Shown here piece after piece: positions 16,987 through 25,879 of a stretch of DNA of 64,000 nucleotides. Both the position numbers and the translations under genes were made by a program. This DNA comes from Candidatus Hydrogenedentes bacterium UBA2224. GTDB taxonomy: Bacteria > Hydrogenedentota > Hydrogenedentia > Hydrogenedentales > SLHB01. Each line of letters opens with the position of its first letter. Position 1 is the first letter of the stretch. Where the stretch lies: positions 77,986-141,985 of the forward strand of contig DDYW01000181.1 of assembly GCA_002348185.1 (NCBI GenBank), written 5' to 3'. The notes beneath the pieces were generated by a model, which did not search any database, was not told where the DNA came from, and worked only from the letters and a program-made list of their open reading frames with translations.

Positions 16987-19296
16987 TCATTCCGCCGCTT
17001 TGCCCGTTTCAGGCGGTTCGACGGGCAGGCCCAGGGCAATCCGGGCAAGTTTCAGGGCGCCGTTCTTTCCGTGTTCGCCGACCTCGAGCGCCGGTCCCAC
17101 GCAACTCGGACAGCCCTCCGTGCACCCGCAGCCCGCAATCAGCGACGCCGCCGCCTCAAGCAGTGCTTTGTGGTGCGTAAAGAGTTTATCGCTGAAGCCC
17201 ACCCCGCCGGGATAGATCTCGTAGAGAAAGATTGTCGGACACTGGGTAAACGGCGCGCGCAGCATGGCCTCCGCCCGGATATCGTTAACGTCGCACATGA
17301 CCTGAACCGGCGCGACCTGCCGCAACGTGTTGGCGAGCCCGCTCAGGGCCTGGGAGAGCTGATTCTGCTCCAATCCGAGCCGCTGGTCGACCTCCTCCGC
17401 GAATTCGAGCCAGTAGGACGACGTATGCATGGTGGATTCAGGCAGTTTGATCTCCCCCCAGCCCACGTTCTCATGCGTGCCGAACTTGATCTTCTTGTAG
17501 ATGGACGGCAGCCACGTCACGCTCACCTCACCGCAGTATTTCGCCACTTCGCCGATGGTCTCCTGACGGAAGGTGTTGATCGTCTTCAGATCGACCTTGA
17601 TCTGCGCATCCGTGTAATAGTCGGTCTCCACCGGCCGCACGTATGCCTTGCGGTCCTCGAGATCCAGCATATCCACGGTGTATTGGGCGCTCTGATGGAT
17701 GTAAATCGCGTTTTCATGCAGTTCCACCGGAGCGGCGAACAGGTCCACCTCGCCGATTACCCGGCCATTCTCCGACGTGTCGAGGATCACCACGTTGCCC
17801 GGCGCGGCGGTGCGCAGGCTGATGTCCTCGGCCGGATACGCATCCGCGCTCCAGTGCCATTTGTCCTTCACGCGCCGCAGCACATGCTGTTCCGCCAGGT
17901 AATCGAGCATTTCCCCGGTGGAGACCGGGTCCAGCCCGAACGCCTCCCCTTTCGCAAAGGGAATCTCGAAGGCCGCGCACTTCATGTGACTCGCCACGAT
18001 AATCAGGTTGTTCGGGTCCACGGTCGCGTTTTCGGGCGGCTGCCCGAAAAAGTAGTCGGGATGATTGATGATGTACTGGTCCAGGGGCGCGCTGGAGGCG
18101 ATCAACACGACGAGCGACACCGACGACCGGCGGCCGGCGCGTCCCGCCTGTTGCCAGGTGCTGGCCACGCTGCCGGAATAGCCGGTCATGATGCAGGCGT
18201 CGAGCGAGCCGATGTCGATCCCGAGTTCCAGCGCATTGGTGCTCACCACGCTCATGATGTCGCCGTCGCGAAGGCCCCGCTCGATGTCCCGGCGTTCATT
18301 CGGCAGATAGCCGCCCCGGTATCCGCGCACCAGGTGTTCGCTTTTGCCCGCCTTACGCACGGCCTCCTTGAGATACGTGGCGATGATCTCGACGCGCAGC
18401 CGGCTCCGGGCAAAGATGATCGATTGCACATTCCGCGTCAGGAAATGACGCGCCAGCCGCACCGCCTCCTTCACGGACGAGCGCCGGATGCCCAGTTCCG
18501 CATTCACCACGGGCGGATTATAGAAGAGGAAATGGCGCTCGCCCTGCGGCGCGCCGTTGTTGTCGATCAGCCGGACCGGTCGTTCCACGACGCGTTCCGC
18601 CATCTCCTGGGGGTTCCGGATCGTCGCGCTGCAGCAGATGAACTGGGGATTGCTGCCATAAAACGCACAAATGCGTGTCAGCCGGCGCAACACATTGGCC
18701 AGATGGCTGCCGAACACGCCCCGGTAGTGATGCAACTCGTCGATCACCACGTACCGCAGGTTCTCAAAAAGACGGAGCCACTTGGTATGGTGCGGCAGAA
18801 TCCCGGTGTGCAGCATGTCCGGATTCGTCACGACAATATGCCCTGCCTGACGCACCGCTTTCCGTGCCGACCCCGGCGTGTCGCCGTCAAAGGTGTAGGT
18901 GCCGATCTTGACCTCGAGGTCTTCAATGGTGTCCTGCAGTTCGTGCACCTGATCCTGTGAAAGCGCCTTGGTCGGAAAGATGTACAGAGCCCGGGCCTCA
19001 GGATCCTGCAACAGCGTGTTCAGGACGGGCACGTTGTAGCACAGCGTCTTGCCCGAAGCCGTTGGGGTCACTACGCAGACATTCTCCCCGGCAAGAATCG
19101 CCTCGATCGCTTCCCGTTGATGGGTGTACAGACTCTGCACGCCCCGTCTCTGAAGGCCCTGAACCAGTCTCGCATCCAATGCCTCGGGAAATCCCGCGCA
19201 CCTCGCCGGCTGGGCTGGAACAGTGCGCCACGCGGTCAGATTCCGCGTAAAATCGGAGTCCGACCGAAGCCGGTCAATGGTCTGTGCAACATTCAT
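16987..19296 (-). CDS. mrfA: YprA/MrfA-type DEAD/DEAH helicase with C-terminal four-cysteine domain
   Basis: The protein has 769 residues. Walker A is TPTASGKT (near 80), the DExH box is VIDELHHYRG, motif III is CSATI, and motif VI is STWQQAGRAGRR with the preceding TNALELGIDIG. After two helicase lobes, a C-terminal DUF1998/MZB domain carries the metal-binding cysteines in AGCGCTEGCPSCVG near residue 720. This is the Hrq1/MrfA superfamily 2 group; MrfA of B. subtilis removes mitomycin C lesions with the exonuclease MrfB, encoded just downstream. A TTGCAA-17-TAATAT promoter lies just upstream. No LexA-like box was noticed. Confidence 0.9.
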   Translation of the reverse strand: MNVAQTIDRLRSDSDFTRNLTAWRTVPAQPARCAGFPEALDARLVQGLQRRGVQSLYTHQREAIEAILAGENVCVVTPTASGKTLCYNVPVLNTLLQDPEARALYIFPTKALSQDQVHELQDTIEDLEVKIGTYTFDGDTPGSARKAVRQAGHIVVTNPDMLHTGILPHHTKWLRLFENLRYVVIDELHHYRGVFGSHLANVLRRLTRICAFYGSNPQFICCSATIRNPQEMAERVVERPVRLIDNNGAPQGERHFLFYNPPVVNAELGIRRSSVKEAVRLARHFLTRNVQSIIFARSRLRVEIIATYLKEAVRKAGKSEHLVRGYRGGYLPNERRDIERGLRDGDIMSVVSTNALELGIDIGSLDACIMTGYSGSVASTWQQAGRAGRRSSVSLVVLIASSAPLDQYIINHPDYFFGQPPENATVDPNNLIIVASHMKCAAFEIPFAKGEAFGLDPVSTGEMLDYLAEQHVLRRVKDKWHWSADAYPAEDISLRTAAPGNVVILDTSENGRVIGEVDLFAAPVELHENAIYIHQSAQYTVDMLDLEDRKAYVRPVETDYYTDAQIKVDLKTINTFRQETIGEVAKYCGEVSVTWLPSIYKKIKFGTHENVGWGEIKLPESTMHTSSYWLEFAEEVDQRLGLEQNQLSQALSGLANTLRQVAPVQVMCDVNDIRAEAMLRAPFTQCPTIFLYEIYPGGVGFSDKLFTHHKALLEAAASLIAGCGCTEGCPSCVGPALEVGEHGKNGALKLARIALGLPVEPPETGKAAE

Positions 19297-19341
19297 GGCA
19301 GCGGGTGCGGTCTCCCATTTTCTTCATCACAAGGCATCTGA

Positions 19342-19370
19342 ATATTACATCAGTATTTCGCCCATTGCAA
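19342..19370 (-). promoter_or_regulatory. Sigma-70-type promoter of mrfA-mrfB
   Basis: On the minus strand, TTGCAA is separated by 17 bases from TAATAT, about 45 bases upstream of the mrfA ATG. Both elements match consensus at 4/6 and the spacing is optimal. Confidence 0.5.
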
Positions 19371-19410
19371 GACACACGCGGAACGCCAAAAACGGCCACC
19401 CGAAAGCACA

Positions 19411-19445
19411 AGGCCCGGTCGGCATCAGCCCGACCGGGCCCTTTT
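19411..19445 (-). terminator. Hairpin terminator after the small lipoprotein, possibly bidirectional
   Basis: An 11-bp perfect stem (19412-19422 with 19430-19440) encloses a 7-base loop. On the minus strand it is followed by TTGTGCTTT and on the plus strand by CTTTTC. Lying between the lipoprotein stop and the mrfA promoter, it would insulate these two units. Confidence 0.65.
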
Positions 19446-19494
19446 CAGAAAAACAACCAACGTCGCCGGACCCCGCAAAATCCGGCTACGATCA

Positions 19495-19638
19495 TCAACC
19501 TTCCGCGCCAGGAGCCGGCGTGTCCGTCGGAGCATTTGCGGGCGCCGCGGGAGCATCCGCCGACTTCGAGCAACCCGCCACGAACACCGACCCGAAAACC
19601 ATCGTGACCGCAAGGAGCGCCAGCAATACCCGTTTCAT
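19495..19638 (-). CDS. Small lipoprotein, 47 residues
   Basis: The ATG at 19638 has a strong ribosome site, GGAGGAGAAGAAA. The product has an n-region MKRV, a hydrophobic stretch LLALLAVTMVFGSV and a good lipobox VAGC at 18-21. The mature part is only about 27 residues, rich in Ala, Pro, Thr and Asp. Such short lipoproteins are often missed in annotation, and its function is unknown. It has its own promoter (19752-19780) and terminator (19411-19445), so it is a monocistronic unit between trkH and mrfA. Confidence 0.7.
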   Translation of the reverse strand: MKRVLLALLAVTMVFGSVFVAGCSKSADAPAAPANAPTDTPAPGAEG

Positions 19639-19751
19639 TTTCTTCTCCTCCACTGTTTGTGTTGGCGCCAAGGCTGCGACACCCGCCGCCTCCCCCGCCA
19701 AACTGTTCCAATTCAAGACGCACGTGCTCTCGTTCGAGCACCCAACAATTG

Positions 19752-19780
19752 AGAATACTACGCTTACGTTTAATAGTCAA
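19752..19780 (-). promoter_or_regulatory. Sigma-70-type promoter of the small lipoprotein
   Basis: On the minus strand, TTGACT (5/6) is separated by 17 bases from TATTCT (4/6), in a locally AT-rich stretch. The leader would be about 105 bases. Confidence 0.6.
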
Positions 19781-19903
19781 AAGTTTCTTTTCGACATAAA
19801 ACGCTGCGGAATTCCCCTCTGTCCACGCTTCCCGGGGCACCGGCGGGGAGTCGATGACCCCAGGAGCCCGTTCGGGGCCGCGCCGAATCCGCGGCACCTT
19901 CCC

Positions 19904-21412
19904 TTACGCCCGTCGCCAGAAGGAGGGAACAAAGAGCACCATGATGCTGAACAGCTCCAGGCGGCCGAGCACCATGCAGAGCGACAAAAACAACTTGCCC
20001 GCGGTGGGCACAAGGGAAAAGTTCTCGACCGCGCCTACAGCGCCAAGCCCGGGGCCGATGTTGTTCAGCGTGGCGGCGACCGACGTCACGGCGGTCTGAA
20101 ACGGCAGGCCCAGCAGCGACATGAACAGACTGCCCACCATGAACCACATAAGATACAGCACAAAAAAACTGTACACGGTCCGCTGCACCCCGTCATCCAC
20201 GACATGCCCGCTGATACGCACAACACGCACCATCTTGGGGCGGAATGTCTGTTCGAGGCGGGCGTAGGCCATCTTGAGGAGAATCAGCACGCGCACGACC
20301 TTGAGTCCACCGCCGGTCGAGCCGGCGCATCCTCCCACAAACATCAGAACCACGAGGAGCATCCGTGAAAAGTTGGGCCAGGTATTGAAATCGACCGTGC
20401 AGAATCCCGTTGTGGTCATGACGGATACCACGTTGAACGAAGCATGGCGCAAGGCCTCTCCCGCGGAGAGGAACAAGGTCTTTTCCTGGGCCGGGAGCGG
20501 CGAATCGCCCACGGGAAATGCGCCCTCAAAACCCATGAGATTCACGGTAATAGCCAATGTGCAGCCCACAAGAATGGCCAGATAAACACGCCATTCAGTG
20601 TCCTTGAAAACCGCTTTCCAGTTCCCCCCCAGCAGGCTGAAATAGAGCGCGAAATTGGAACCCGCACAGATCATAAAGAGAATAATGACGATCTCGATTG
20701 CCACATTCTCATACGCACCAACGCTCGCTGCCTGCGTCGAAAACCCGCCCGTGGCCAGCGTGCCAAACGTGTGGCACAGGGCGTCAAACAGGCTCATGCC
20801 GCACAGCATTAAGGCTACGGTCTGGGCAATCGTCAAGCCGAAATAGATCTTGTAAAGAACCGAGGCCGTGTCCTTGATCCGCGGCTTCAAGCCGCGCGGA
20901 TCCGGTCCGGGGGACTCCGACTTAAACAGTTGCTTTCCACCCGCCCCCAGATAAGGCAGAACGGCAATGAACAGCACGACAATCCCCATGCCGCCAAGCC
21001 AATGGGTGAACGACCGCCAGAACATGATGCACTTCGGCGTCGTCGCGAAACACTCCGCCGTCATCACACTGGAGCCAGTGGTCGTGAAGCCCGACATACA
21101 CTCAAAATACGCGTCCACCGGGTTGCTGAACACCCCGCTGAACAGATACGGCAAGCCGCCCAGAGCGGCCAGGAAAATCCACGAAAGGCCCACCAGACCC
21201 AGACCCTCACGCTGGTGAAACTCGGACGGCGCGTTCCGCCCGGCCAGCGTCAGGAGGTATCCCGTCACGCAGGAAACGGCCGCGCTCCCCAGCAGGGCCC
21301 CCAGCCCTCCCCATTCACGATACACCGCCGCCCACAGCGCCGACGGCAGCATGAGCAGACCGATGGCGAAGGAGAAATGCCCGAGGTACTTCGTTACGAG
21401 CCGGTAATTCAT
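19904..21412 (-). CDS. trkH: Trk-type potassium transporter membrane subunit
   Basis: The protein has 502 residues with about ten membrane helices and four pore loops. The filter glycines are seen in SGFTTTGSSV, TLATGGFSTQ, VMTTTGFCTVDF and GCAGSTGGGLK. TrkH imports K+ across the inner membrane and is gated by the cytoplasmic ring TrkA. The start overlaps the trkA stop by 4 bases (ATGA), so the two are translationally coupled in stoichiometric order. No obvious terminator follows the stop. Confidence 0.95.
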   Translation of the reverse strand: MNYRLVTKYLGHFSFAIGLLMLPSALWAAVYREWGGLGALLGSAAVSCVTGYLLTLAGRNAPSEFHQREGLGLVGLSWIFLAALGGLPYLFSGVFSNPVDAYFECMSGFTTTGSSVMTAECFATTPKCIMFWRSFTHWLGGMGIVVLFIAVLPYLGAGGKQLFKSESPGPDPRGLKPRIKDTASVLYKIYFGLTIAQTVALMLCGMSLFDALCHTFGTLATGGFSTQAASVGAYENVAIEIVIILFMICAGSNFALYFSLLGGNWKAVFKDTEWRVYLAILVGCTLAITVNLMGFEGAFPVGDSPLPAQEKTLFLSAGEALRHASFNVVSVMTTTGFCTVDFNTWPNFSRMLLVVLMFVGGCAGSTGGGLKVVRVLILLKMAYARLEQTFRPKMVRVVRISGHVVDDGVQRTVYSFFVLYLMWFMVGSLFMSLLGLPFQTAVTSVAATLNNIGPGLGAVGAVENFSLVPTAGKLFLSLCMVLGRLELFSIMVLFVPSFWRRA

Positions 21413-22758
21413 CGTTTTCTGAAAAGTTTAAGCACGCCGTCCAGGGCATCCGGAGCGGCGATCATGATGATCGAGTCCCCCGCCTGGATCTCATCGTCAC
21501 CCCGAGGCACGATGACCTCTTCTCCACGGATAATCGTCCCCACGAGTGCGCCGCGATACCCCCGACGCGACTCGAAAACCTCTTTCAGGGTCTTGCCGAT
21601 GATCGGCGCCTCGCCGTCCACAACGAATTCGACGATTTCCACCTGGCCTTCTTCCAGCACAGCGATGGACTGCACCTTGTCCTGGTGAACCAGTTTCAGC
21701 ACGCGGTTCGCCAGGCTGGCGCGGGGCGTCACCACGTGGTCGATGCCCAGCTTGCCGACCAGCGACGCGAAATCAGGTTCGTGCACGACGGCGATCGCCC
21801 GCGTGGCGCCGATCTCCTTCGCCAACACCCCGGCCATGATATTCACCTCATCGTCGTCGGTCGTAGCAATAAACACGTCCGCATCTTCGATATGCTCTTC
21901 CTCGAGCTCGGTCCGGCTGGCGCCGTTCCGGCAAACCACCGTGGCACGGTTCAGTTTCGTCGCCAGTTGATTGCATTTTTCCACATTCCAGTCCAGGAGC
22001 TTCACGGTGTATTTGCCTCGCTCCAGCATCTGAGCGAGATGAAGCCCGATGCGGTCGCCCCCCATGATCACGATGCGGTCCAGGCGCGGTTCGGTGCCGT
22101 GAAAAAGCGTTTTCACGGACTCGACCTGTTCCCGGCGGCCAATCAGCGTGATCAGGTCGCCCGCTTCCACGATGGAATCACCGTGGGGAATCAGCGTGGC
22201 GCCCTTCCGGCTGATCACGCCCAGCAGCACGCCCGGCGGCATATCGACATCGCGCAGCCGCTTCCCTCCGGTTGTGGGCGATTTTGTCACCCGGATCTGC
22301 TGGAGCTGGACCACGCCGCGCCCGAACGTTTCGGAAGCGACAATCCCCGGATTCTCCACATAGCGCCCGATCTCCAGCGCGGTAAGGGCGTCCGGGCTCA
22401 GCAGGTAGTCAATTCCCAGCACGGATTCAAAAAGGATGGTCGACTCGAGGTACTCCGGATTCTCTACCCGGGCAACCACTTTCTTGGCCATCAGGCCTTT
22501 GGCGGTCGCGGCGGCGATGAGGTTCACCTCGTCTGTACCCGTCGCGGCCACAAAAATGTCCGCGTCCTCCACCCCCGCCTCTTTCAGCATGAGGATGGAG
22601 GAAGCGTTGCCGGTTACTGTCCGCACGTCAAGGGCAAAATCCACTTGTTCGGCACGCGACGGATCTCGCTCGATCACCGTCACGTCGTGATTCTCTATGG
22701 CGAGCAGACGGGCCAGGTGAAAGCCAACGCGCCCGCCGCCTGCAATGCATATGTTCAT
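21409..22758 (-). CDS. trkA: Trk system potassium uptake regulatory subunit TrkA
   Basis: The protein has 449 residues from the ATG at 22758 (a GTG lies one codon upstream). It contains two RCK modules, each a Rossmann nucleotide-binding half (CIAGGGRVGFHLA near 4-16; IVIMGGDRIGLHLA near 230) followed by a TrkA_C domain (near 140-215 and 365-445). The module arrangement is that of full-length TrkA, which binds NAD(H) and ATP/ADP and gates TrkH. A candidate TTGACT element lies at 22822-22827 on the minus strand, about 65 bases upstream, but the -10 is ambiguous. The paired trkA-trkH order supports a complete Trk system. Confidence 0.95.
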   Translation of the reverse strand: MNICIAGGGRVGFHLARLLAIENHDVTVIERDPSRAEQVDFALDVRTVTGNASSILMLKEAGVEDADIFVAATGTDEVNLIAAATAKGLMAKKVVARVENPEYLESTILFESVLGIDYLLSPDALTALEIGRYVENPGIVASETFGRGVVQLQQIRVTKSPTTGGKRLRDVDMPPGVLLGVISRKGATLIPHGDSIVEAGDLITLIGRREQVESVKTLFHGTEPRLDRIVIMGGDRIGLHLAQMLERGKYTVKLLDWNVEKCNQLATKLNRATVVCRNGASRTELEEEHIEDADVFIATTDDDEVNIMAGVLAKEIGATRAIAVVHEPDFASLVGKLGIDHVVTPRASLANRVLKLVHQDKVQSIAVLEEGQVEIVEFVVDGEAPIIGKTLKEVFESRRGYRGALVGTIIRGEEVIVPRGDDEIQAGDSIIMIAAPDALDGVLKLFRKR

Positions 22759-22879
22759 CACACTTTCCCAATCTGTTCCGCCCCCTGCGAAACAGAAATC
22801 ATCCTATAATTCTGCGACAGGAGTCAACAAGCTCCCCACCGGCAACAGCACATTGTCCCGCCGGTGCGGGTCCGCGCGT

Positions 22880-23980
22880 TCAGATGATCTCGCACTCCAG
22901 ACGGTTGCCCCCAAAACGCTTCGCACGGTACAAGGCCCGGTCGGCCGAGGCGATCAGCGAGGCCGCCTCAAGTTCGGGGCCGCCGACAACGCTTGAAACG
23001 CCCAAACTGATTGTCAGGCACGGGCCCGTGCTGGACCGTTCGTGCGGGATATGCAGGCGCTCGATCATCGAACGCAACCGTTCGGCGACTCCGGCGGCGC
23101 CGTGCGCGTCCGTGGCGGGCAAGACCGCCGCGAATTCCTCTCCTCCGTACCGCGCGGCCAGGTCTCCCGCCCGGCACACCGTGGCGCTCACCGCATCGGC
23201 CACGCGCCTCAACGCCTCGTCGCCCTGCTGGTGTCCGTACTCGTCGTTATATGCTTTAAAACAGTCGATATCGATCATCATGAGGGACAGCGCACTCCCG
23301 GTCCGCGCCGCCCGGCGCAGTTCCGTGCCCAGCACCTCGTCGAAATGCCTGCGGTTCGCCAGATGGGTAAGCGGATCCTCCAGCGTGAGCTTATAGAGCC
23401 TTTTTTCCTCCGCGCGCCGCTCCAGGTTCTCGGTGTGCAGCCGGTGGCCTTCCAGCGTGTTCACGCAATAGATCAGCATGATCGAAATGAGTTTCTGATA
23501 GACGTCCGGAATATACCCTTCGTTCGAGATCCCCACGAAAAACCCCAGGATCCGGCGTTGGGTGCCCAGCGGATGAATGAAGGTGCGTTTTCCGCGCGCC
23601 CGTGACGGAACGCTCACGGGCTTGTTCTGCGTAATCGCCCATCCCACAAAGTCGTGCTCGATCTGATGCTGGATTTCCTCCGCCAGCAGCGCCTTGTGGG
23701 CCTCGGGCAAATACGCGCCGATTTTCCATTCCAGGCCCGTCGGGTCGAACCAGACCATTCCCAGCGCATGGAAATCAACCAGATTGTGGATTGCAGACAG
23801 GGTCACGTCTTCGACGTGCGCCGGATAGGCATCCGCCTCATTGGTAGCCTGCAACCTCAGGGCCGCGCCAGCCACGATGTCCATCCCGTCAAGAAGCCGG
23901 CGATTGGCAAGGCGCGCCTTGTGTTCCTCCGCATTCACGGCCACGGTCGGGACCGATTCGTCTCCCGCGCCCCGCGTCAT
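22880..23980 (-). CDS. Diguanylate cyclase (GAF-like sensor plus GGDEF)
   Basis: The protein has 366 residues. An N-terminal region of about 200 residues looks like a degenerate GAF sensory domain (HALGMVWFDPTG, WAITQNKPVSV). A short helix leads to the GGDEF domain at about 205-360, with the active motif RYGGEEF and the metal-site aspartate in MMIDIDCFKAYND. An inhibitory-site RxxD (RAGD) lies exactly five residues before GGEEF, so product feedback is expected. It should make cyclic di-GMP. Its start overlaps the HDOD gene by 4 bases, so the two form one signalling unit. No transmembrane helices are seen. Confidence 0.9.
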   Translation of the reverse strand: MTRGAGDESVPTVAVNAEEHKARLANRRLLDGMDIVAGAALRLQATNEADAYPAHVEDVTLSAIHNLVDFHALGMVWFDPTGLEWKIGAYLPEAHKALLAEEIQHQIEHDFVGWAITQNKPVSVPSRARGKRTFIHPLGTQRRILGFFVGISNEGYIPDVYQKLISIMLIYCVNTLEGHRLHTENLERRAEEKRLYKLTLEDPLTHLANRRHFDEVLGTELRRAARTGSALSLMMIDIDCFKAYNDEYGHQQGDEALRRVADAVSATVCRAGDLAARYGGEEFAAVLPATDAHGAAGVAERLRSMIERLHIPHERSSTGPCLTISLGVSSVVGGPELEAASLIASADRALYRAKRFGGNRLECEII

Positions 23981-25224
23981 GATTCATCCACGCCGAAAAT
24001 GCTGGCCAGATCGCGCACGTGCGTCTCCCCCTCTTCGATAACAGTCTGCAGATCATCGGGATTGAGATTCAGATGGTCCCACGCCTCCACAAACATCGGC
24101 GGCGCCGCCCGATCGCCGCTGCGCCCGATACACACCGCGTTGGCGATCATTTCCGCGACGTGGGCGATGCACACGTCGACGTTCAGATCCCGGCTCGACA
24201 GCGGCCCATGGTGGCGGCGCACCGCCTCGCGGTGGCTGGACGGCAGGTTCCATGATTTCAACAGCGCCTCGCCGACGTCAGCGTGCGTGAAACCGAACAT
24301 TTCCTTTTCCACATCGCATACCGGCCGGCCCGACTCCGCGGCAGTGTCCAGGGTCGCGCGCGCCCTTCGGGGAGCTTCCGAAAACATGACCAGACGCCCG
24401 ACGTCGTGCAACAACCCCATCACGAAACAGCGTTCGGTATTGGCCCCACCCCGGAATTTGCCGAGCATCCGCGCCACGGACCCGCAGAACAGGCTGTGCA
24501 GCCAGAACTGACTCATGTTCACTACGCCGCGCAACGAGCGGTCAAAGACACTCGTTACCGACGTCGCGAGGGCCAGTTCGCACAGTTCGTTGGTGCCCAC
24601 GATCGTCGTGGCCCGCGAAACCGTCTCGACCCGGCCCGGAAACCCATAAAACGCGCTGTTGACAATCCGCAACAGCCGCGCCGTCAACCCCACGTCCTTG
24701 CTGATCACGTTGGCGACGTCCGTGGCCGAACTCAGGGGATGATTCACCACCTGGATCAACTCGTGGTACACCATCGGAAGCGAACCGAGCGTGCCGACCG
24801 CCTTTACCATCTCCGCGGCCGTCCGTGCCCGCGGTTCTCCCACGACGGAAACCACCTCCACTGGAACCGGCGCTTCTTCTTTTCGCTGAGTCATCTCCTC
24901 ACGAGCAAAGCGATTGGCCACGTGGGAAAGCAGCGCCTCAAAAAACGGATGGGGCAGCTGGTCCCGGTTGAGCAAAAAAATGGCCGTCGCGCGTTCCTTC
25001 CCGCGTTCCAGCGCCTCTTTCGAGACCGGCACGGCCGGCTTCACACTTGCATCATCCTCAGGGCCGCGGATGTGGAGTAAGGTAATGCCCCAAAGCTGGA
25101 GCGCGCTGATGTGTTTTTCGGTCAGCACCGTTCCCTCGGGAATGAGGAGCTGTCCGCGCGGGTTGGTCACATCCCGGCCAAGCACCATGCCGGCCGTGAC
25201 GTCTCGTCGGCTCATGCGGGGCAT
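23977..25224 (-). CDS. HDOD-domain signalling protein
   Basis: The protein has 415 residues. The N-terminal 60 residues (GMVLGRDVTNPRGQLLIPEG) resemble the small domain that precedes many HD-GYP phosphodiesterases. The HDOD domain spans about 165-360: LGSLPMVYHELIQVVN, DVGLTARLLRIVNSAFYGFP and GLLHDVGRL. HDOD proteins lack most catalytic HD-GYP residues and act as regulators in signalling and motility. It starts with ATG at 25224 after GGAGA; a second ATG lies three codons in. It is coupled by a 4-base overlap to a downstream diguanylate cyclase, which suggests it regulates or responds to that enzyme. Confidence 0.88.
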   Translation of the reverse strand: MPRMSRRDVTAGMVLGRDVTNPRGQLLIPEGTVLTEKHISALQLWGITLLHIRGPEDDASVKPAVPVSKEALERGKERATAIFLLNRDQLPHPFFEALLSHVANRFAREEMTQRKEEAPVPVEVVSVVGEPRARTAAEMVKAVGTLGSLPMVYHELIQVVNHPLSSATDVANVISKDVGLTARLLRIVNSAFYGFPGRVETVSRATTIVGTNELCELALATSVTSVFDRSLRGVVNMSQFWLHSLFCGSVARMLGKFRGGANTERCFVMGLLHDVGRLVMFSEAPRRARATLDTAAESGRPVCDVEKEMFGFTHADVGEALLKSWNLPSSHREAVRRHHGPLSSRDLNVDVCIAHVAEMIANAVCIGRSGDRAAPPMFVEAWDHLNLNPDDLQTVIEEGETHVRDLASIFGVDES

Positions 25225-25452
25225 ACGAATGCAATTCTCCTTGTTCGAGATCAGAACAACCGAAAGGATGCGGCCCGGGATCCCCTTCCAGACCTTCGTG
25301 CCCCGCAGACTAAGCCACGGCCCATGCCAGCCCCGTTCCCCCAGCGCCCTGCCACGTACTGACCCCTGCCCAGGCGCCTATGCTCACTGGTTTGAATCGT
25401 GAACCCAAGATCCCCATGACGTACAACCGGGGAATACACCCGATCCTGTGTT

Positions 25453-25482
25453 ATTGTACATTCCGTGACACATTCTCTGCAA
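25453..25482 (-). promoter_or_regulatory. Sigma-70-type promoter of the HDOD-GGDEF operon
   Basis: On the minus strand, TTGCAG is separated by 18 bases from TACAAT (5/6). The same element pair with 17-base spacing occurs upstream of the pseudopilin at 37.9 kb. Confidence 0.55.
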
Positions 25483-25535
25483 TGCAACAACTTGCCGTCG
25501 ATCGCCCCGCCTCCCGGCGCGGCTCGAACAGCGAT

Positions 25536-25565
25536 TTGACATTGCCCCTCCGCGTTGAGTACTGT
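25536..25565 (+). promoter_or_regulatory. Probable promoter of tRNA-Pro
   Basis: A perfect TTGACA -35 is followed after 18 bases by a weak -10, TACTGT. This puts the start a few bases before the tRNA 5' end. Confidence 0.5.
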
Positions 25566-25579
25566 ATGCCATCTGTTGT

Positions 25580-25657
25580 CGGGGTGTAGCGCAGCCCGGT
25601 TAGCGCGCCTCGTTCGGGACGAGGAGGTCGGAGGTTCAAATCCTCTCACCCCGACCA
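25580..25657 (+). tRNA. tRNA-Pro, anticodon CGG, CCA encoded
   Basis: The acceptor stem CGGGGTG pairs with CACCCCG, followed by A73 and encoded CCA. The anticodon arm is CCTCG-TTCGGGA-CGAGG, giving anticodon CGG, which reads CCG codons, with the G37 usual for proline tRNAs. The T arm is GGAGG-TTCAAAT-CCTCT with one non-pairing end. The 78-base length is normal. Confidence 0.96.
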
Positions 25658-25669
25658 TTGGACCGATTC

Positions 25670-25706
25670 ACCGCCGTTGGTTTCCACAAGGCCATCGGCG
25701 GTTTTT
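25670..25706 (+). terminator. Rho-independent terminator of tRNA-Pro
   Basis: The stem ACCGCCG/CGGCGGT has 7 bp, then one mismatch and TGG/CCA, closing an 11-base loop, and TTTTT follows. It lies 12 bases after the tRNA. Confidence 0.8.
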
Positions 25707-25844
25707 GATAGTGCAAGTTGTTTCGTACTAGCGCGATAGCGTTCCGGGGAAGCGGGCAGTCCTATATCCGGCGAAAGGTGCCGGGCTCGTAGTAGCACGA
25801 ACGTGCAACCGTCTTCCGGCCGCGTTTTCCGCGGGGACGCCTGC

Positions 25845-25873
25845 TTGACAATTGAACTCCGGGAATACAGAAT
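25845..25873 (+). promoter_or_regulatory. Sigma-70-type promoter upstream of the ECF sigma factor
   Basis: A perfect TTGACA is separated by 17 bases from CAGAAT (4/6). The start would be near 25880, giving a 180-base leader before the sigma factor gene. Confidence 0.6.
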
Positions 25874-25879
25874 GCTACA

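Larger units (their letters stand above)
25225..25579. other. Divergent region between HDOD gene and tRNA-Pro
   Basis: It contains a minus-strand promoter with a leader of about 220 bases for the HDOD-GGDEF pair, and a plus-strand tRNA promoter. I looked for a cyclic di-GMP riboswitch core in the leader and did not recognise one. Confidence 0.55.

Noticed and set aside
17071..18960. 629-codon plus-strand open frame
   Set aside because: It is the exact antisense of mrfA, whose helicase motifs are intact; the antisense product is rich in His, Arg and Gln without domains.
25225..25446. Cyclic di-GMP riboswitch in the long leader of the HDOD-GGDEF genes
   Set aside because: The conserved core pattern of the GEMM class was not found by eye.
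25251..25658. 135-codon minus-strand frame starting MVGVRGFEPPTSSS
   Set aside because: It is the antisense of tRNA-Pro, which yields this familiar spurious peptide in many genomes; the tRNA is complete on the plus strand.
25580..25760. Integration site of a mobile element at tRNA-Pro
   Set aside because: No duplicated tRNA 3' end, integrase or compositional change was seen; a normal terminator follows the tRNA.
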